Part shown: positions 10,656-23,600 of the stretch, piece by piece
How the letters are laid out: every line of letters starts with the position of its first letter
Numbering within the stretch: position 1 is the first letter of the stretch
From: Apostichopus japonicus
Lineage: Eukaryota > Echinodermata > Holothuroidea > Aspidochirotida > Stichopodidae
Assembly: GCF_037975245.1 (NCBI RefSeq)
Contig: NC_092583.1
Span: forward strand, 10,018,764-10,082,763
Direction: 5' to 3'
Length of the DNA: 64,000 nt
Position numbers and translations under genes: made by a program
The notes under the pieces: model-generated
What the model was told of the DNA's origin: nothing
The model's database searches: none
What the model saw: only the letters and a program-made list of their open reading frames with translations

Positions 10656-13135
10656 TATATATATATGTAATCAGATCCTTTTTTCTTTTAATATGTTTTT
10701 AACATCTCTATGTTGAGAATGTAACTTGTAACATGGCATGGTGAATCCATTAAGGTTTAGAAGCTGTCCAGCAGATGTCTGAATCTTTACATACAATATT
10801 TTGATTAAATTTACAATACAGTTATGTCAACAAAACAGTTAATACTAATTTCCTGCTGATGTGTATTATAATGCAAGAACCTTCTAACACATGAGACGAA
10901 CAAAATCAAATGATTTCTTTAAAATTTTCTTTAAAAGATTGAAGGTAATTAACAAAGCTCCAGAAAAAAAAATAGCCTTATGACTTTCTCCATCCCCCCC
11001 CCCCACAATACAGTAAAAGAAAAATAATTAATATGAAATATTGAATGATGGAAAATTTACCCGGGAAAGATTGATATTTTCAGGAAATTCATTTAAAAAC
11101 CAAGCCTCTTGATTTTCTCTTGCACAGATTTGTATCAATACATTACCCAAGCCTGTAGTGAATTGTATAAAATCAAACTGTAATGGAAGCCCATACTGCC
11201 TTGCTTCTTTCTATAAGTATATACTTAAGAATTAAAGACCAACGGAATGTTGCCAAGTACTTGAACAATTTAAAGAACAAATAGTCCGTGGAAGTCCTTG
11301 TCCTTCGTATCAGTGGCATCCAAATTCCTGACCATTCCAGTCGGTGGAGTTTTCCTGGAAAGTTTACTCTTCTCGTTACACAGTACAGTCGGAAGTTCAT
11401 GTAGGCTTTACGATCGTCATGAAATAAGGTTGATAACTGTCTATCTTTGGCTGGATGGGATTTCCTAAAATATTCCTATTGTCATTCTGTTATAAAGTGC
11501 TATGTACATACAATAATGGAGTCAGGAATATGTCATGATAACATCTGTTTGTTTGGCAGTGTGCAAATATGAAATCTTTGCCCTGGCATTGATCCTTGTC
11601 TTTGACAAAAAAACACTTGCCTATTCGAAGAGAGAATGCTTGCTACCTTGCCAGTGCATTGGGTATCTACTGTATGGGTACAGGCAGCAGGAAAGAAGCA
11701 CGTCTGATCTGCAGTCAGAAGTTTATCGCCCAAATTTTATTCAACGAGAAAGGGAGAGAACAATTGTCAGGTCTCTAGCTCAGTCCTCCGGCAGAAGTCC
11801 AGCTCTCTGTTTTCTTAATTTTTATTTAGTCTCCTTTCAAATGTCTTTTGGCCCTACCGCTTCCAACACAACATAACTTCTTTCCCTCTTGTTGCCTACT
11901 CTCGGTACTATTACTAATCTCTTCATAGTTTAATTAATTAGTTCTTTCAATTAATTTTTCCCAACCTGCCAACAGCTTGAACCGGGCTATAAACACATAC
12001 ATACATACACACACACATACACTCACATACACAAAAAAAGTGTCATAGTCTTTCTCTAGAGGTAAGAGGTAACCACAGAATGTGCTACAATGAGAATGAT
12101 AATAGCCTAACACATTTCATCAATTACTCTGGTCTGACCTAGGTTTTTAAAGAATGAGTATGGCACAAAAATTGATTTTGACATGTTGTGGACTGAGCAC
12201 TGTCAAACAACACTGTTAACAGTCCAACTTTTACCATTTTTTATTTTTGAGGAATGACCTGTTTAAAGAAACCCAGCAGTTAAAGGGCCGGACTGCTTTG
12301 TCACAACACATCTTTAGCTAACATGCTACTTTTTTATCTCCTCCCAACTGGGTCCACAAGCTACTCCCCGCCCCCTCCTCCCCTCCACTGTCATTTCTCA
12401 AGCCCTCCTTTCCATCCATTTCTTTTGCTAATTTATTTGACTTCAGGTTTGGGTTAAAATGTTCATGTTTCAACTCCACGTTGCAGTGTTTTTCTGGCCT
12501 TTTAAAGGAATAAAAAAATAAAAAAATAATATATATATATATATTTATATATATACCGTAGATTTCTAAACAATAATCCCTGTCCTGAAGGAGCTCATAC
12601 CAGAGCTGGAACAGGATTCAACTGGCTAACGAGGTCACCACACAGAGAACAATTAGGTCAGCTCCTGGGATCTTACACAACACAAACCTCAATACTGTAG
12701 GAAAACAATAAGTTCTATATCCCCTCGAATAACACTTTGACAAAGCAAATTACAAATTTGTCAAGGGCAAACGGTGTTGAATGTCTTCAGAATATGTTGT
12801 CTAAGTTAATACGATTTATAAACTAAAGCCTACATTTTGGCCTGCACAGAGGAGCCAACGAACGATGACATCATCATCATCGATTAACTCTTTAAGAAAG
12901 GAGCATTCCTGAGATTTATTATATTATAAAGATGAATATTTTGAAAACCAAAATAGCAACAGAAACATTACCAGCACTCAATTTGTTTTCTGTTTTTCTT
13001 GAACGATGACATATCGAGACTAAACTTCGGCAGAAAGGCTTCCTTTACATATTTTTCTGATGTACATCATCAATGACAATGCCCATGATGAATACCATGT
13101 GACTTTTTTAAGTACTGTTGAATACTTATCATAAA
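10656..13135. other. non-coding spacer or intron
   Basis: No supported exon. Holds an (AT)n tract at about 12528-12555, a (CA)n-like tract at about 11994-12032, a C run near 10995-11004 and the second copy of the 5155-5850 repeat. Confidence 0.45.
11405..11720 (+). repeat. interspersed repeat, copy 2 (partner at 5155-5850)
   Basis: Parallels the 5155-5850 copy: GATAACTGTCTATCTTTGGC, GGGATTTCCTAAAATATTCC, AATATGTCATGATAACATCT, TGTTTGTTTGGCAG and an AGAATGCTTGCTACCTTGCC module. The 113-aa frame on it is probably not a gene. Confidence 0.6.
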
Positions 13136-13276
13136 ACTTATGGTTTAGATATTTACACACATAAATAACACTGTGCACCCTCAACGACTGGCTCCTCCGG
13201 TCGTTGCCCTTCCTTCTCATTCTAGAATGAGGTGCTAAGGTTGTGAGGAGACAGGTAAGCGAGGAGCCAAGTAAAT
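13136..13276 (+). repeat. palindromic interspersed repeat with CAGGTAAG, copy 2
   Basis: Left part TTTAGATATTTACACAC, central CTGTGCACCCTCAACGACTGG and CGGTCGTTGCCCTTCCTTCTC, then the right arm AATGAGGTGCTAAGGTTGTG with CAGGTAAG at 13252-13259. Part of the right half is missing compared with the full copy at 32484-32753. Confidence 0.75.
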
Positions 13277-14581
13277 ACTTTTACAATCTCAAATGACTGT
13301 CTCTTGGAGCATTCAGACCCACACTTTCACAAACTTAGCCACTCACTTTCACACATCAGTGAGTTGATTTTGATGCTTATACTGTTCAACTTGTATCCTT
13401 CACGTTCTACTCCCATAATAATGCAAATGCCCCTTCTCCTTTCGACTGGAAGAAATGACAAAATCCATGTCCAATTTAGCCAATAAATAACCTGATTTTG
13501 GGAGAACTGGCATATCGAATCCAACCTTATTCCACGACCCATAGATTGATCTATCTTAAGATTTAACTAGATCATATAGGATGAATGAACTAAAAGTTCT
13601 GTAAAAACCCTTTAATCTCCTTGGACAACCAACTTGGTCATTTAAATTAACATTAAATGGGAAATTAGGTCATTGTTTGAGGGAGAAAGAAAGAAAAAGA
13701 GGAGAACGTTTTAAGACTCAGCCTTGATGAACTTTACTTCTTTCTTCGTGCATGACTTATGATAATGCAATAGTGGTGGTTATGAGTAATGATCCAAACA
13801 TAAATCATGAAAACAACAACTATTTCATCTGAAACAGCTTTTTCCTTGCTTATGATTATAGCTCTCCACAAATGAAAGTCACGTACAGTAGGTACATCTG
13901 GGATGTTCCAGGAATATTCGAGTGTCGGGCGGATTTGTGCGGCTTATTATTAGGCCTAGTATTCTACTTTGACCGCTAGTACTGTACTATATTCGACTGT
14001 TTAGGGGTTGCCTGTGCATCCAAGCTGTCATGATATTGATGCTCAACAAATTTCTATAATTGGTTTAGAAATGAATATTTAACACAACATGTTTGTGAAT
14101 GCTTTTTAAACACATCACATACTTTGTCAGCTCAAGCCATTTTCTTTGATAATTGTGCTAAAATAAAATTATTAGATTTTAAAGATGTCTTCACTGTATC
14201 TTTACAAATGGAGTGAATGCTCCTTGAAGTTCGTGAACACCCTCCGTACAAATTTCATGGGATTTTCCTGTGTGATTTCCCTCACATAGTTAACTCAACG
14301 GAGGAAGTCCCATTGACTTAATGTGTGAGAAAGTAAAAAGATCGTCGAAGAGCAAGGTGCTTGGGAAGGACAAATGAAACAAAATCTCCCTTTTTTTCTG
14401 TACATTGTGTAATTTAGTGTACTACACAGAATGTATAGCACTGAAATATGGTCCCCCCCCCCCCCCCGGAACCAACGGCGAAACCAAACAGGGCATGACG
14501 TGGGTTATGTGAATTTTTCAGGGGCACCTTGACAAGCATCGAGGGCACGATGACCGTTTGCTGTCAGTTATATCAAGCCCT

Positions 14582-14670
14582 GTATATATTTATATGTGTG
14601 TTTATATACATATAAATATATATATATATATATATGTGTGTTTTATATACATATATATATATATATATAT
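14582..14670. repeat. (TA)n / (TG)n microsatellite
   Basis: Two blocks of (TA)n interrupted by GTGTGTTT and TACATA. The 112-aa frame reading I-Y repeats through it is spurious. Confidence 0.9.
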
Positions 14671-15481
14671 AATCTATTAACAAATTTTTCATACACATGT
14701 TCCAAGGACAGATGCTACAGTAAGTCTCTGACTGATTTTGAAGTATCGTAGCAAATGACACCGAGTTCCATCGGGGCAGACAGCTCACTCTGCTTTTGCC
14801 AGAGTAATATCTTTGCCATATGAAAATGCTATAAGAACAAAGTTTTGATATAATGATAAAAAAATAAAAAATTCCAGCAATCTTAATTGTCAAGCAATTG
14901 ACTTCAGCCATAAGAGGTTCCCTTCAAACAAGGACAGAGTAGTAGCATTTTAAGGTTTTTTCCAACGTTGTTGTTCTCTTCTAGACTGAATCAATACAAA
15001 GTCTTGGATGCTTTTCAATGGCAGTGGTTTTGGAACTTCCTGCCTGCCTGCCATACATGTTTGTTCAACCATATATACCAGGACAGTCATTGACAATGAT
15101 TCATCAGTTTGCAGTGTTAGACAAACCGTCACACTTTCAAGAGCATACTGATTAAAAGTCCCCCTAAATTCTTGAACTTTAGAAAAAGCCTGGACTGTGC
15201 TTGTCCTACAGCTAATAGGCTTCGCTGGTCTGTATTGTTGCAGCATTTCAGAAATTTGGTATTCGGCTCTTCCGGAAGGACACCCGCATTTTTTTCACAC
15301 TTGTTTTTTTTTTTTTCCTTTCTTTTTTCTTCCTCATTGTTGCAGCCGATTTGAATAGACTGACAGTTATTATCACTATTGTAAGAATAGGTCACTGTAA
15401 AAGTGGTCCAACCATCTGTACATAGCTCAAGATTGCTGCGATGGTGCATTTATGGAAGTACTTGCAGTTTAGAACATTTGT

Positions 15482-15528
15482 AGGGGGAGGGGAGCAGGGG
15501 ATGGGGAAGGAGGGGATGGGGGAGCCTC
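15482..15528 (+). other. G-rich tract with G-quadruplex potential
   Basis: At least six runs of four or more G separated by one to four bases, e.g. AGGGGAGCAGGGGATGGGG. This fits the simple G4 rule. No neighbouring gene is known, so the function is open. Confidence 0.6.
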
Positions 15529-16126
15529 TGGAAAGCAGCATAAAAAAATCCTTGTCCTTCAAGCTTCGATTCAGTGACTTTCCCCACCTCCCCCACTCCA
15601 ACATTAAACCCTGCAGGCCATGAACCAGGAAATTTAAGGAGCCAATAATTCAGTTGTTGCAGCTATCCAGTGAGGGGGCAGCATGTAAAATAGTGAAAAC
15701 ATATTCCAGGCCTTACACGGAACAGATTAGTTTTGATAATTTGTGTATTAAAGTTAATATGGGGGAGGGTTGGGGGAAAGGAATTACATGCGTGATTTGA
15801 CATGTAAAGGAGAGGACTACACCTTAAGCTTAAACTAAATATGCATAATTGGTCACAAAAAAATGGAATCCAAATTTTGAATCAGTGCAACTGTCAAACA
15901 CTGTATCCTACAAAAACTCCTTCTCAATAGCTGGGAACGTAGTTCTCATATCCCATTGACAACAGCACAACGACTCTCGGTTGTCGTCATAGAAAGAAGA
16001 AAATGCTGATAATATTTCTTCCTATCTCTAAGGAGGTCGACATTTTCAGGAACGAGGAGATAAACAATAAGACATTGTTTACTTGCTGAACTGTTTACAT
16101 TTCTTTCAAGATATTCGTATCTTAAG

Positions 16127-16334
16127 GGAGTGTTAGCTCAGTGGTTAACGCCAGTGCCTTTCAATCATAAGGTCCTCTGTTTGAGGTTCGACAATTGACA
16201 ATTCATACTCATGGACGTTAAAAAAAAATGAATCTAAGAGACTGACTTCGGTCAACTTGCGGCTTTGATAAGCCAATGATGGCTTCTTCGCGAGTTCCTG
16301 CTTGCAGGAGGATCTAAAATACATACATACATAC
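16127..16334 (+). mobile_element. tRNA-derived SINE, copy 1 (internal deletion)
   Basis: Begins GGAGTGTTAGCTCAGTGGTT (A-box-like) and continues through a decayed B box, ACAATTCATACTCATGGACG, AGAGACTGACTTCGGTCAAC, TTGCGGCTTTGATAAGCC and GAGTTCCTGCTTGCAGGAGG to a (CATA)n tail. The segment between B box and body is shortened compared with the copy at 39520-39766. Pol III-transcribed, retroposed type. Confidence 0.88.
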
Positions 16335-17067
16335 TTACATATCACAAGGTAGCAAAATTCCTGACTTTTTTCTCTTTTATGTGACCTGTCTTCCCCTATA
16401 TCCCCTAAACCCCCTCCCCAACCAATCCCCTTCGCATGGGCGACGATATCGCAAGATATGGTTGAATGAAAAGTGTTGTATATAAGCATGTATCAATGTA
16501 GAAGGGCAGTGCAGTGGGTTAGAAGATGTGCCAAATGTGCATGTTTCACATTCTGTTAGATAGTTAACTTGTACTTTAATGAGAACCTGAGTTTACTGTG
16601 AAACAAGACTGAAATTTTCTAGGTTCCGAAACATGAAGCTATTTAAATTATTTGTTAATGACTCATTAGGACTTAAGTTAACTTACCCATTATCTCTCCA
16701 TGTTTGCTCTTTCAGATTAGAAATCCAAAGTTCGGTAGACCGATAATAACAGACAGCGGGGACTTAAAAAAAAAAAAAAAAAATGGAGGAAAAAAAAAAA
16801 GTGTTGGCAGGTTGAGTCAACTGCGAAGCAGGAGGCTCGTTAGTAAGATCACATCTTTTGGAAACAGTTCACATCTTGACATAGCTGCAGGAGAAAAGAG
16901 GTAGAAAGACAACAAAATAAAACAATTGATATAACACATGTCAAATATCAAAACAATGCCATGGCATCTACAAATTTTGCACACAAAAATTGTCTTTGTT
17001 TGTTATCTCTGCTCTCTCTCTCTCTCCCCTCTCTCTCTATATATATAGATATATATATATATATAGA

Positions 17068-17134
<67 letters not shown>

Positions 17135-18168
17135 TAAATATGGTTCATATTACTACCAATGATTTACCGCCTTAACCTATTATTATACAGGGGAGGGGGT
17201 GATGGGGGGGTGGAGACTTGATTTATGGCAGTTTTCAGGGCTAGCTGCTTGAAAGGGATATACTGTACCCTGTGCCAGACAAAATGTAAAACTTATCTTA
17301 AAGAGCAAAATATTCCACACTGTTACTTGAAAACACCGTCTCAGTGATTTGTTTCTAACTCGAGATATGCGAATGCAAGGGAGGTCTGTTACTGCAAGGG
17401 TAATCCACACTCTGTAGTGTGAACGTTCGGGTACTTGGGATCGAACCCCACAATTATAATCGCGATGATGAGTGTTTCCATGCTGTTCCACGATAAAGCC
17501 TTGATCACTATTGAGAATGCAAGAGAAGCCTGATCCTATGAGAAGTTCTGCTTAGTGCAAGGGCAATCCTCTCCCATAGTGTGATTGCTCAGATAATCAG
17601 GATCAAACTCTGTGACATAATCTCAAACTCAAATGGCAAACTCAAATGGCGACGATTTTGGAAAATTCAGATTTTCTTTGAAATGTGCTTGATATATTAT
17701 ACATGAAAAGAGTATCCTTGAGTCAGACCACATGCTGGGATGAAGTCAACTATGTCACGGTCTTAATTTTGATCAATTGAACACCTACAGGCTACAGTAA
17801 TGTGACGTTAAAACTATTCGATAACTCAAATGGCTACTCTAACAACTGAAGGCATAATTAGACAGGCAGTGGGGGGGGGGGGGGAGGGGGAGGCCAAGAA
17901 GAACTATTATACTAGCAATTCCCTTCAATCATAGCAAATATAGAAGGAACAAAGATGGCTAGATGCCACAGGTCTATTAAACTTTCTTTGATTCCTTATT
18001 AAAAATTAATTCACAGAGAAACCAACAAATCTGTGCAATACTCCTAAAAAAAAAAATCAATTAGGAAGTGTACAGTTAGTTCCAGTTGTCTACACACACA
18101 CATGATTCAATGACAAGGTTGTGATGTCCTAGTTCACTGGCTGACGACATGCATGTACACAGGAACAT
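16335..18168. other. non-coding spacer or intron
   Basis: No supported exon. Contains A runs (16766-16782, 16791-16800), CT repeats and a long (AT)n tract at 17009-17132, and a G run at about 17870-17895. Two related segments occur at about 17355-17455 and 17512-17620 (modules GAATGCAAG, GTGCAAGGGCAATCC, TAGTGTGA and AGGATCAAAC), a degenerate tandem of unknown class. Confidence 0.45.
17009..17132. repeat. (CT)n then long (AT)n microsatellite
   Basis: CTCTCTCT stretches give way to more than 80 bases of nearly pure TA with a few GATA and GTA interruptions. Confidence 0.93.
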
Positions 18169-20320
18169 CAGTGTGTAAATTTAGCGGTCGTCCGGTCGTC
18201 CGAGACGACCAAATTACCTGCCGGACAACCAAAACTTGTCAAATCGTGAAGTACTGGTTGCCCGGCGGACAACCAAAAACTTTCAAAAAGGCTGGTTAAT
18301 GTTCCGTGAAACAAACGGAATAAAGACACGAAACAAGCGTGAAACCAAAAACTTAAAATGGCATTTCAAATAAGAAGAAACTCATTCCAAACTCCGCCTT
18401 CATCTAATAAATAATATACGTAGGAAGGCCAAGCCCTCACATTGACATGAACGACTCAAACCAAGCTTCATGGTATTTTCTGTTCCGTCCGTTTGTCAAC
18501 AAAGGCCAATAGGAGTTCATGTTTACCCCCACAGTCAAAGACCCCGCCCATCCACCACATTTTTTTGAGAAACATACACCAAGTACACACTCACAACTAG
18601 GTCAACGGAAAACAACAAAACACATTTTGAACGAACATCTTTCATTATTTCTTTACAAAAAACCACAACTTCTGTCTTCTGACAAGAACCAAAATTCTCC
18701 TACTCCTACAGATCATTATATTTGTTTGAAAATAAATATATCATAACAATCAACTGCAAGGTACAGGGTTACCAAAACTTCATTACAGATATTTTCATGC
18801 TAAAAATAGACAATGATGCTTTACCAAGATTCCCGTGATTGATTGGCTAATAGTCCCAACCGATTGTTTGCAAACATTCTTGCATTTTCAGTGCTCAATG
18901 AACAAGAAGTAAGTTGTTTAACAACAATTACTTGCAACGTTTACTTTCCCTTGTGTAGAGATATCAAAGTTTGTGGTAAAGGCTATCATATGTGAGCACT
19001 CAAATATCATAACGTTAGGCCTTGTCTCATATTTGTTACGTACATTTTGACAACAATCACTGCTGGTACGAATATGCACTTGAACTGTTTCTGAGACTAT
19101 CTCGTAATATTTTAATCATTGTTTTGATCAGAAAATGTTATGAGTTTTGTGGGAAGCTTACATATCTGATCCGGAAAGGATATTTTATCTCACAGTATGT
19201 TTCTTTTCTCTGCAATAAGAGTTGCTAATGTGAAATGTGCATTCATACCACAGTAGTTTCTGTTGCAAACTTTTTCGCGGCTCAATTGACCACGTGCTTC
19301 AGAAAAGTTTATTTTGGAGCAACATTCGTGTATAAACTTACTTCTGTATTTTAAAACATTGAAGTTTGATTTTTTTATCGACATTGCGTAAAAATCTATT
19401 CACATAGGCCTACTGTAATTTTCGCACAGATGATTGTTTGCAAAGAACCCAGGATAAATGTTGCATCAGATTTTAAAGATTTGCGAAAGTGTAGTTGAAA
19501 ATGAAGTTCGAACAGGCCTATGTAAATGCAGTAGTACAGTGTGGAATTTAGCGAGAGATATGCACACTGTAGGTACAGTGATTTTGAAGAGTTTGGCTGT
19601 TGGAAGCGCTGCAAGGTCAAAGCATGGAGCTACTACAGAGTTGGCGAGTAGGGAAGTACAAGGGCGGATGGAGGAGGGGGCTGGGGGTATTTTTTTTTAA
19701 ACGGCAGGGTGGGCGAAAGGAGGAGTCGGCCGGGCCGCCCCTGTCAAACACCGAAGCTAAGACACTGAGCCATCTGCCCTATATTATTGTGTATAACATT
19801 CACAAAGTATAGGCAGTGATACTACACTAGTATTAGTACAGTAGGTCACACAATCAACGCAATTGGTGTTCGATCGGGGTGCAAGCTTTTTTTACAGGAC
19901 GCAAACTTTTTCGGGGGCTCGCGTCCCTGGGACTCAAACTTTTTTTGGCTAATAACATTACTGAAACTGAAAAACTAGACCAGTACTATGACGCACCTAC
20001 AGCTTACCACGTGGTTATTGTATCGTTACGCCCTGCAGCAAAACATCACATACCTAACTAATGTACACAATCTTTGCTACAGTCAGCATTAGAAAATAAA
20101 ATCCAGCAATGCCGCTGAAAGAAACACAGAATTTGATCTAGAATCCATGAAATCGCTCAACATTCATGGTTTCTTAGTCCCAAAACAAGTATTTTTTTCT
20201 GAAGATAAATTACTATATAGTAGCTTTACAGGACGACCAAAATTTCAGCAGGACAACCAAAAATTGGTGAGCTGGTTGTCCTGGGGACAACCACTTCAAA
20301 TTTCTTAAATTTATACACTG
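18169..20320. mobile_element. ~2.15-kb element with CAGTGT termini and 5-bp duplication AACAT
   Basis: The left end reads CAGTGTGTAAATTTAGC and the right end, reverse-complemented, CAGTGTATAAATTTAAG. Both ends are followed inwards by clusters of GGACAACCAAAA / GGTTGTCC motifs in inverted arrangement. AACAT flanks both sides (18164-18168 and 20321-20325). A 5-bp duplication suggests a hAT5-like or Transib-like group, but five bases is weak evidence. I see no transposase; the frames inside are short. The content may include further nested insertions. Confidence 0.65.
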
Positions 20321-20423
20321 AACATGCATGTAATTCGTCTGGTCATGGAGTGATAAAATACCCTTACATGAATGGTATCATCAAAGGTATGATTAATATC
20401 TACTGACTGACTCCACAGATATT

Positions 20424-20681
20424 CCAAAACTTACTGGTTGACTTCCGAAAAGAGTGGATGGGAAAAATTCCAATTCTAGGAAACCAAAAGTGGAGGAAAT
20501 GTGATGGCAAAATCCGCTCGAAAATAACGATCTAGACACTTTGGATGGTAAAATGAGAAGGAAGGACGGGAGCTGGTCGTAGAGGGTGCACAGTGTTAAA
20601 AGGTTACCAGGACATTCTAGGCACGGTAGAATGAGGGTGCTAAGGTTGTGGGGAGACAGGTAAGCGAGGAATGCAGTAAAT
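20424..20681 (+). repeat. palindromic interspersed repeat with CAGGTAAG, copy 3
   Basis: Starts CCAAAACTTACTGGTTG and runs through GAAACCAAAAGTGGAGG, AATCCGCTCGAAAA, CACTTTGGATGGTA, GGTGCACAGTGTTAAAAGGT and GCACGGTAGAATGAGGGTGC to CAGGTAAG at 20657-20664. It shows the long internal version shared with copy 1. Confidence 0.8.
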
Positions 20682-23600
20682 AAACTGTTTCTAGCGATTT
20701 ATCGACACCATCTTTCTTTTGCTTGAATGAACACACAGCAGCAACTTTCTTCACACTTTCGCACTGCGGATAATGAAAAGGTGCATCAAGTGCACTAGAC
20801 ACCGTTACAGCACTTTATACTCCGATATGCCGTTTCATATTAAAACAAATCTCTCATTCAGAGACCGGACCGGTGAGATACTAACATAGCTAACGGTTAT
20901 TTAAAAGCTTGGCATTGACATTGATATCTAGAGCAATTTGGGAAATTTGATCAAAAATCAAACAAAATTTAACCGCTAAATAAAGAACTAGATATTCAAT
21001 AATTCATATCCATAGATGGATAACACAGGCTACCGCCTCTCATAATAACATCTTTACACGGTAATCTCATAGTGTACAGTAATGCAAATTACTCGAAGGA
21101 TTAGAAATTAACAATGACTCGATTATAAACAAACAAACTCCGGTGTAATCATGTTCATTCTGGGAAGAGTGTTCAAATCATCAAACATGCGTGTACATTT
21201 CACTGATCAAATAAAGTAAATATAAAAAGTAAACCATTAAAGCAGTTTACTTGCATTACATTTTGAGTTAAACCTTGCTTATTCAACCCATACCCCAAAG
21301 CTCACAGGGTTTTTTTTTGGGGGGGGGGACAAAAAAATTAAGACATTTAAAAGATATAAATCGTAGGAGATGACACGAGACAAACTATTATTACTTCATT
21401 TTGGTTTCGAAAAAACAAAAAACAAAGAATGTAGCACCTGGCACCAATTGATGGGTTGAAAATCCTGCTAAACAAAACCCCCTCCCCCAAAAAACATGTG
21501 TATGAGGTTTCTAAATGGTTAAGTTGCAAGGAAGAGGGCAGTCCAGTTATTAGAAAGAGGGTCTTAGGGCTATTAGATGGGAGTGCGTATGTATTTGGAG
21601 ACAGAGAGGAATGAAGTAAAGTCTCACGGGTTTGGGTATTTACGGATGACAAAATTTTATTCCCCGCTCTCCACACATCCCCCAAAACTTACTGGTGCTT
21701 CTTGGTACAGCGACGAAAGAAGGTCTCAGGAACTGAATTATCCAAGGATGATTCCAAAAACATGAAAAATGGTCGTAAAATCACAGACGAAAGTTTTGCG
21801 AAAAAATCATGTGTAGTCTACTTCCGGGTGGTAGATCCGGAAGGAGGAATTAGTGGGCGTGGCTCTGGGAGCGAGGGCGCAGTGCTAAAACGTTTCCAAA
21901 TGTGTAGTAATTAGGTAGATAAGAAAATTCAATTGTGGAGACAGGTAAGCATCGTCGCTCGTAAATACTCCGATACCCTAGCCTATAAACTGGTAACATT
22001 CTTGCACTGCTCCACCACTGATCCTCTTTACGGTCACTGTCCTCTTCCTCGTGAAACGCACCTTTCAGATCTCCTTAAACTTTATTTTCTAGCTAGGATT
22101 TAAAATAATAGGATAATCACCCACCCTAGTCCTTTTCTTGCAGTTGTCTTTTCCTTTACCTTTGCCACCATGTTTAGCTTCAAGGGTAAAGTTGAACATT
22201 GCGGAAAGGTTCAGTCATCTCATTTGAAAAGTTTACCTATAATGGCTTTGTTGTTTCCGTTGTCTGTACGTCCCATAAAAAGTACTTTCAGCCTACACAC
22301 TATGTGGATCAATCCTCTTTCGCAAATTTAAAGGAACGCCAAAAACAAATGTCCACGGCAATGTTTGCACATGTCAGATTTTATTTGGTTGTGACAGATT
22401 GAGTATTTAAATGTTGGAAGTGTTTATAACAAAAATACGTACGGAGGACAAAATCTCTAACATATAAATACTGTTGCCAAAAGACGCGGTAGCTCATTAG
22501 CGTATTAGTACATGTGGTGATACAAGCAAGTATGGCACTAAATAGTTTTGACCCATGGGGAGTTTTTGTTTTCAGTATAAAATCCTTTTGTAGGTTCAAA
22601 TGGTAAAAATTGGCAAACAAACTGTAAACTGCTGCTTTAAGGTCGCAAGGAGTTAAAATTCATGAATATGCATGAATTGTACCGATTGCATAAAATTAAC
22701 ACAGGACGGTAACTGCAAGGTACGGTATTTCAGTGTATAACAAAGATTGCCTTTGTCATCATTAGTTAGCTTATTATAATTTTTTGCATCATCAAACTTA
22801 AACCAAAAAACAAGCAGCGAAACTTAAACAAACTATGTAATTATGTAGTCAATTTGCTACATGTATTTATGCTTTACTTCTAATTTGGGAATACAGGGTC
22901 TTAATGTGAAAGCAAACTTGTATAAACATGTATAAAAAGAAAGAAGAATATAGGGGAAGAGCAAAAAATGGAAACTAATATTGATAAATTCATGTATTCA
23001 AAAAGACACTCTGCAGAGTTGCTGATGTTTCTAAGAGGAAATGAGCAAGATAACTGTAATTATTGCATTCCACGCAGAGAAAAAGGAAGCTAACTTCCGC
23101 ACGGTACTGTATGAGAATTTCATAAATATGTACCGGAATTTACATAATTCATGAATCCACAAGTAAATTTATGTAGTTTATATGCTCATGTATAGTAGTT
23201 TACATGTTGCTTCTTCTTTTCTATCGTTCAAAAAGAATATAACTGTCCATTGAAGAAACACTGATCGACTGATAAAAAACAAAATTCCATTCAACCCACT
23301 TGTTGCCAAGACAAACTCTTGTGGCAAGTTTTATTGAAATTTTTGAGGCAATCTTGAAGTTTATTGTTACTGTGATTTTTGTACGACCAATGAACTTTTA
23401 TATTACAAAATCATATTTGCACACCCGAACCCGGCGGTAATTCATTGCGTCGTTTTGTAATAAAATCGCATCGAGCCTTTCCATATGCAGTTTCTTTATT
23501 CCGCAGTACTTGATTTGGTCATTATAAGACCATTTACCCATCTCTCAGGCCGAGATCAAACCCCAAGAGCTCAACAGTTGCACTTCAACTGGCGGATAGA

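Larger units (their letters stand above)
13277..16126. other. non-coding spacer or intron, microsatellite and G-rich
   Basis: No firmly supported exon. Contains a 16-base C run at about 14452-14467, (AT/GT)n microsatellites at 14582-14670, a T run at 15304-15316 and a G-rich block at 15482-15528. Two overlapping minus-strand frames at 14950-15449 are discussed under rejected items. Confidence 0.45.

Noticed and set aside
14950..15449. Two overlapping minus-strand frames (98 and 106 codons), Cys-rich, e.g. LCTDGWTTFTVTYSYN and ESVTVCLTLQTDESLSM
   Set aside because: They look somewhat protein-like and could be one frame-shifted old coding region, but I cannot name a family, there is a poly-A run in the middle and no good splice context. 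Not called as a gene.
22165..22332. GCCACCATG (ideal start context) opening a 53-codon frame, with a pyrimidine tract and GCAG before it and AAGG|GTAAAG after
   Set aside because: Looks like a small first coding exon but no partner exon or homology was found; the start context alone is not enough.
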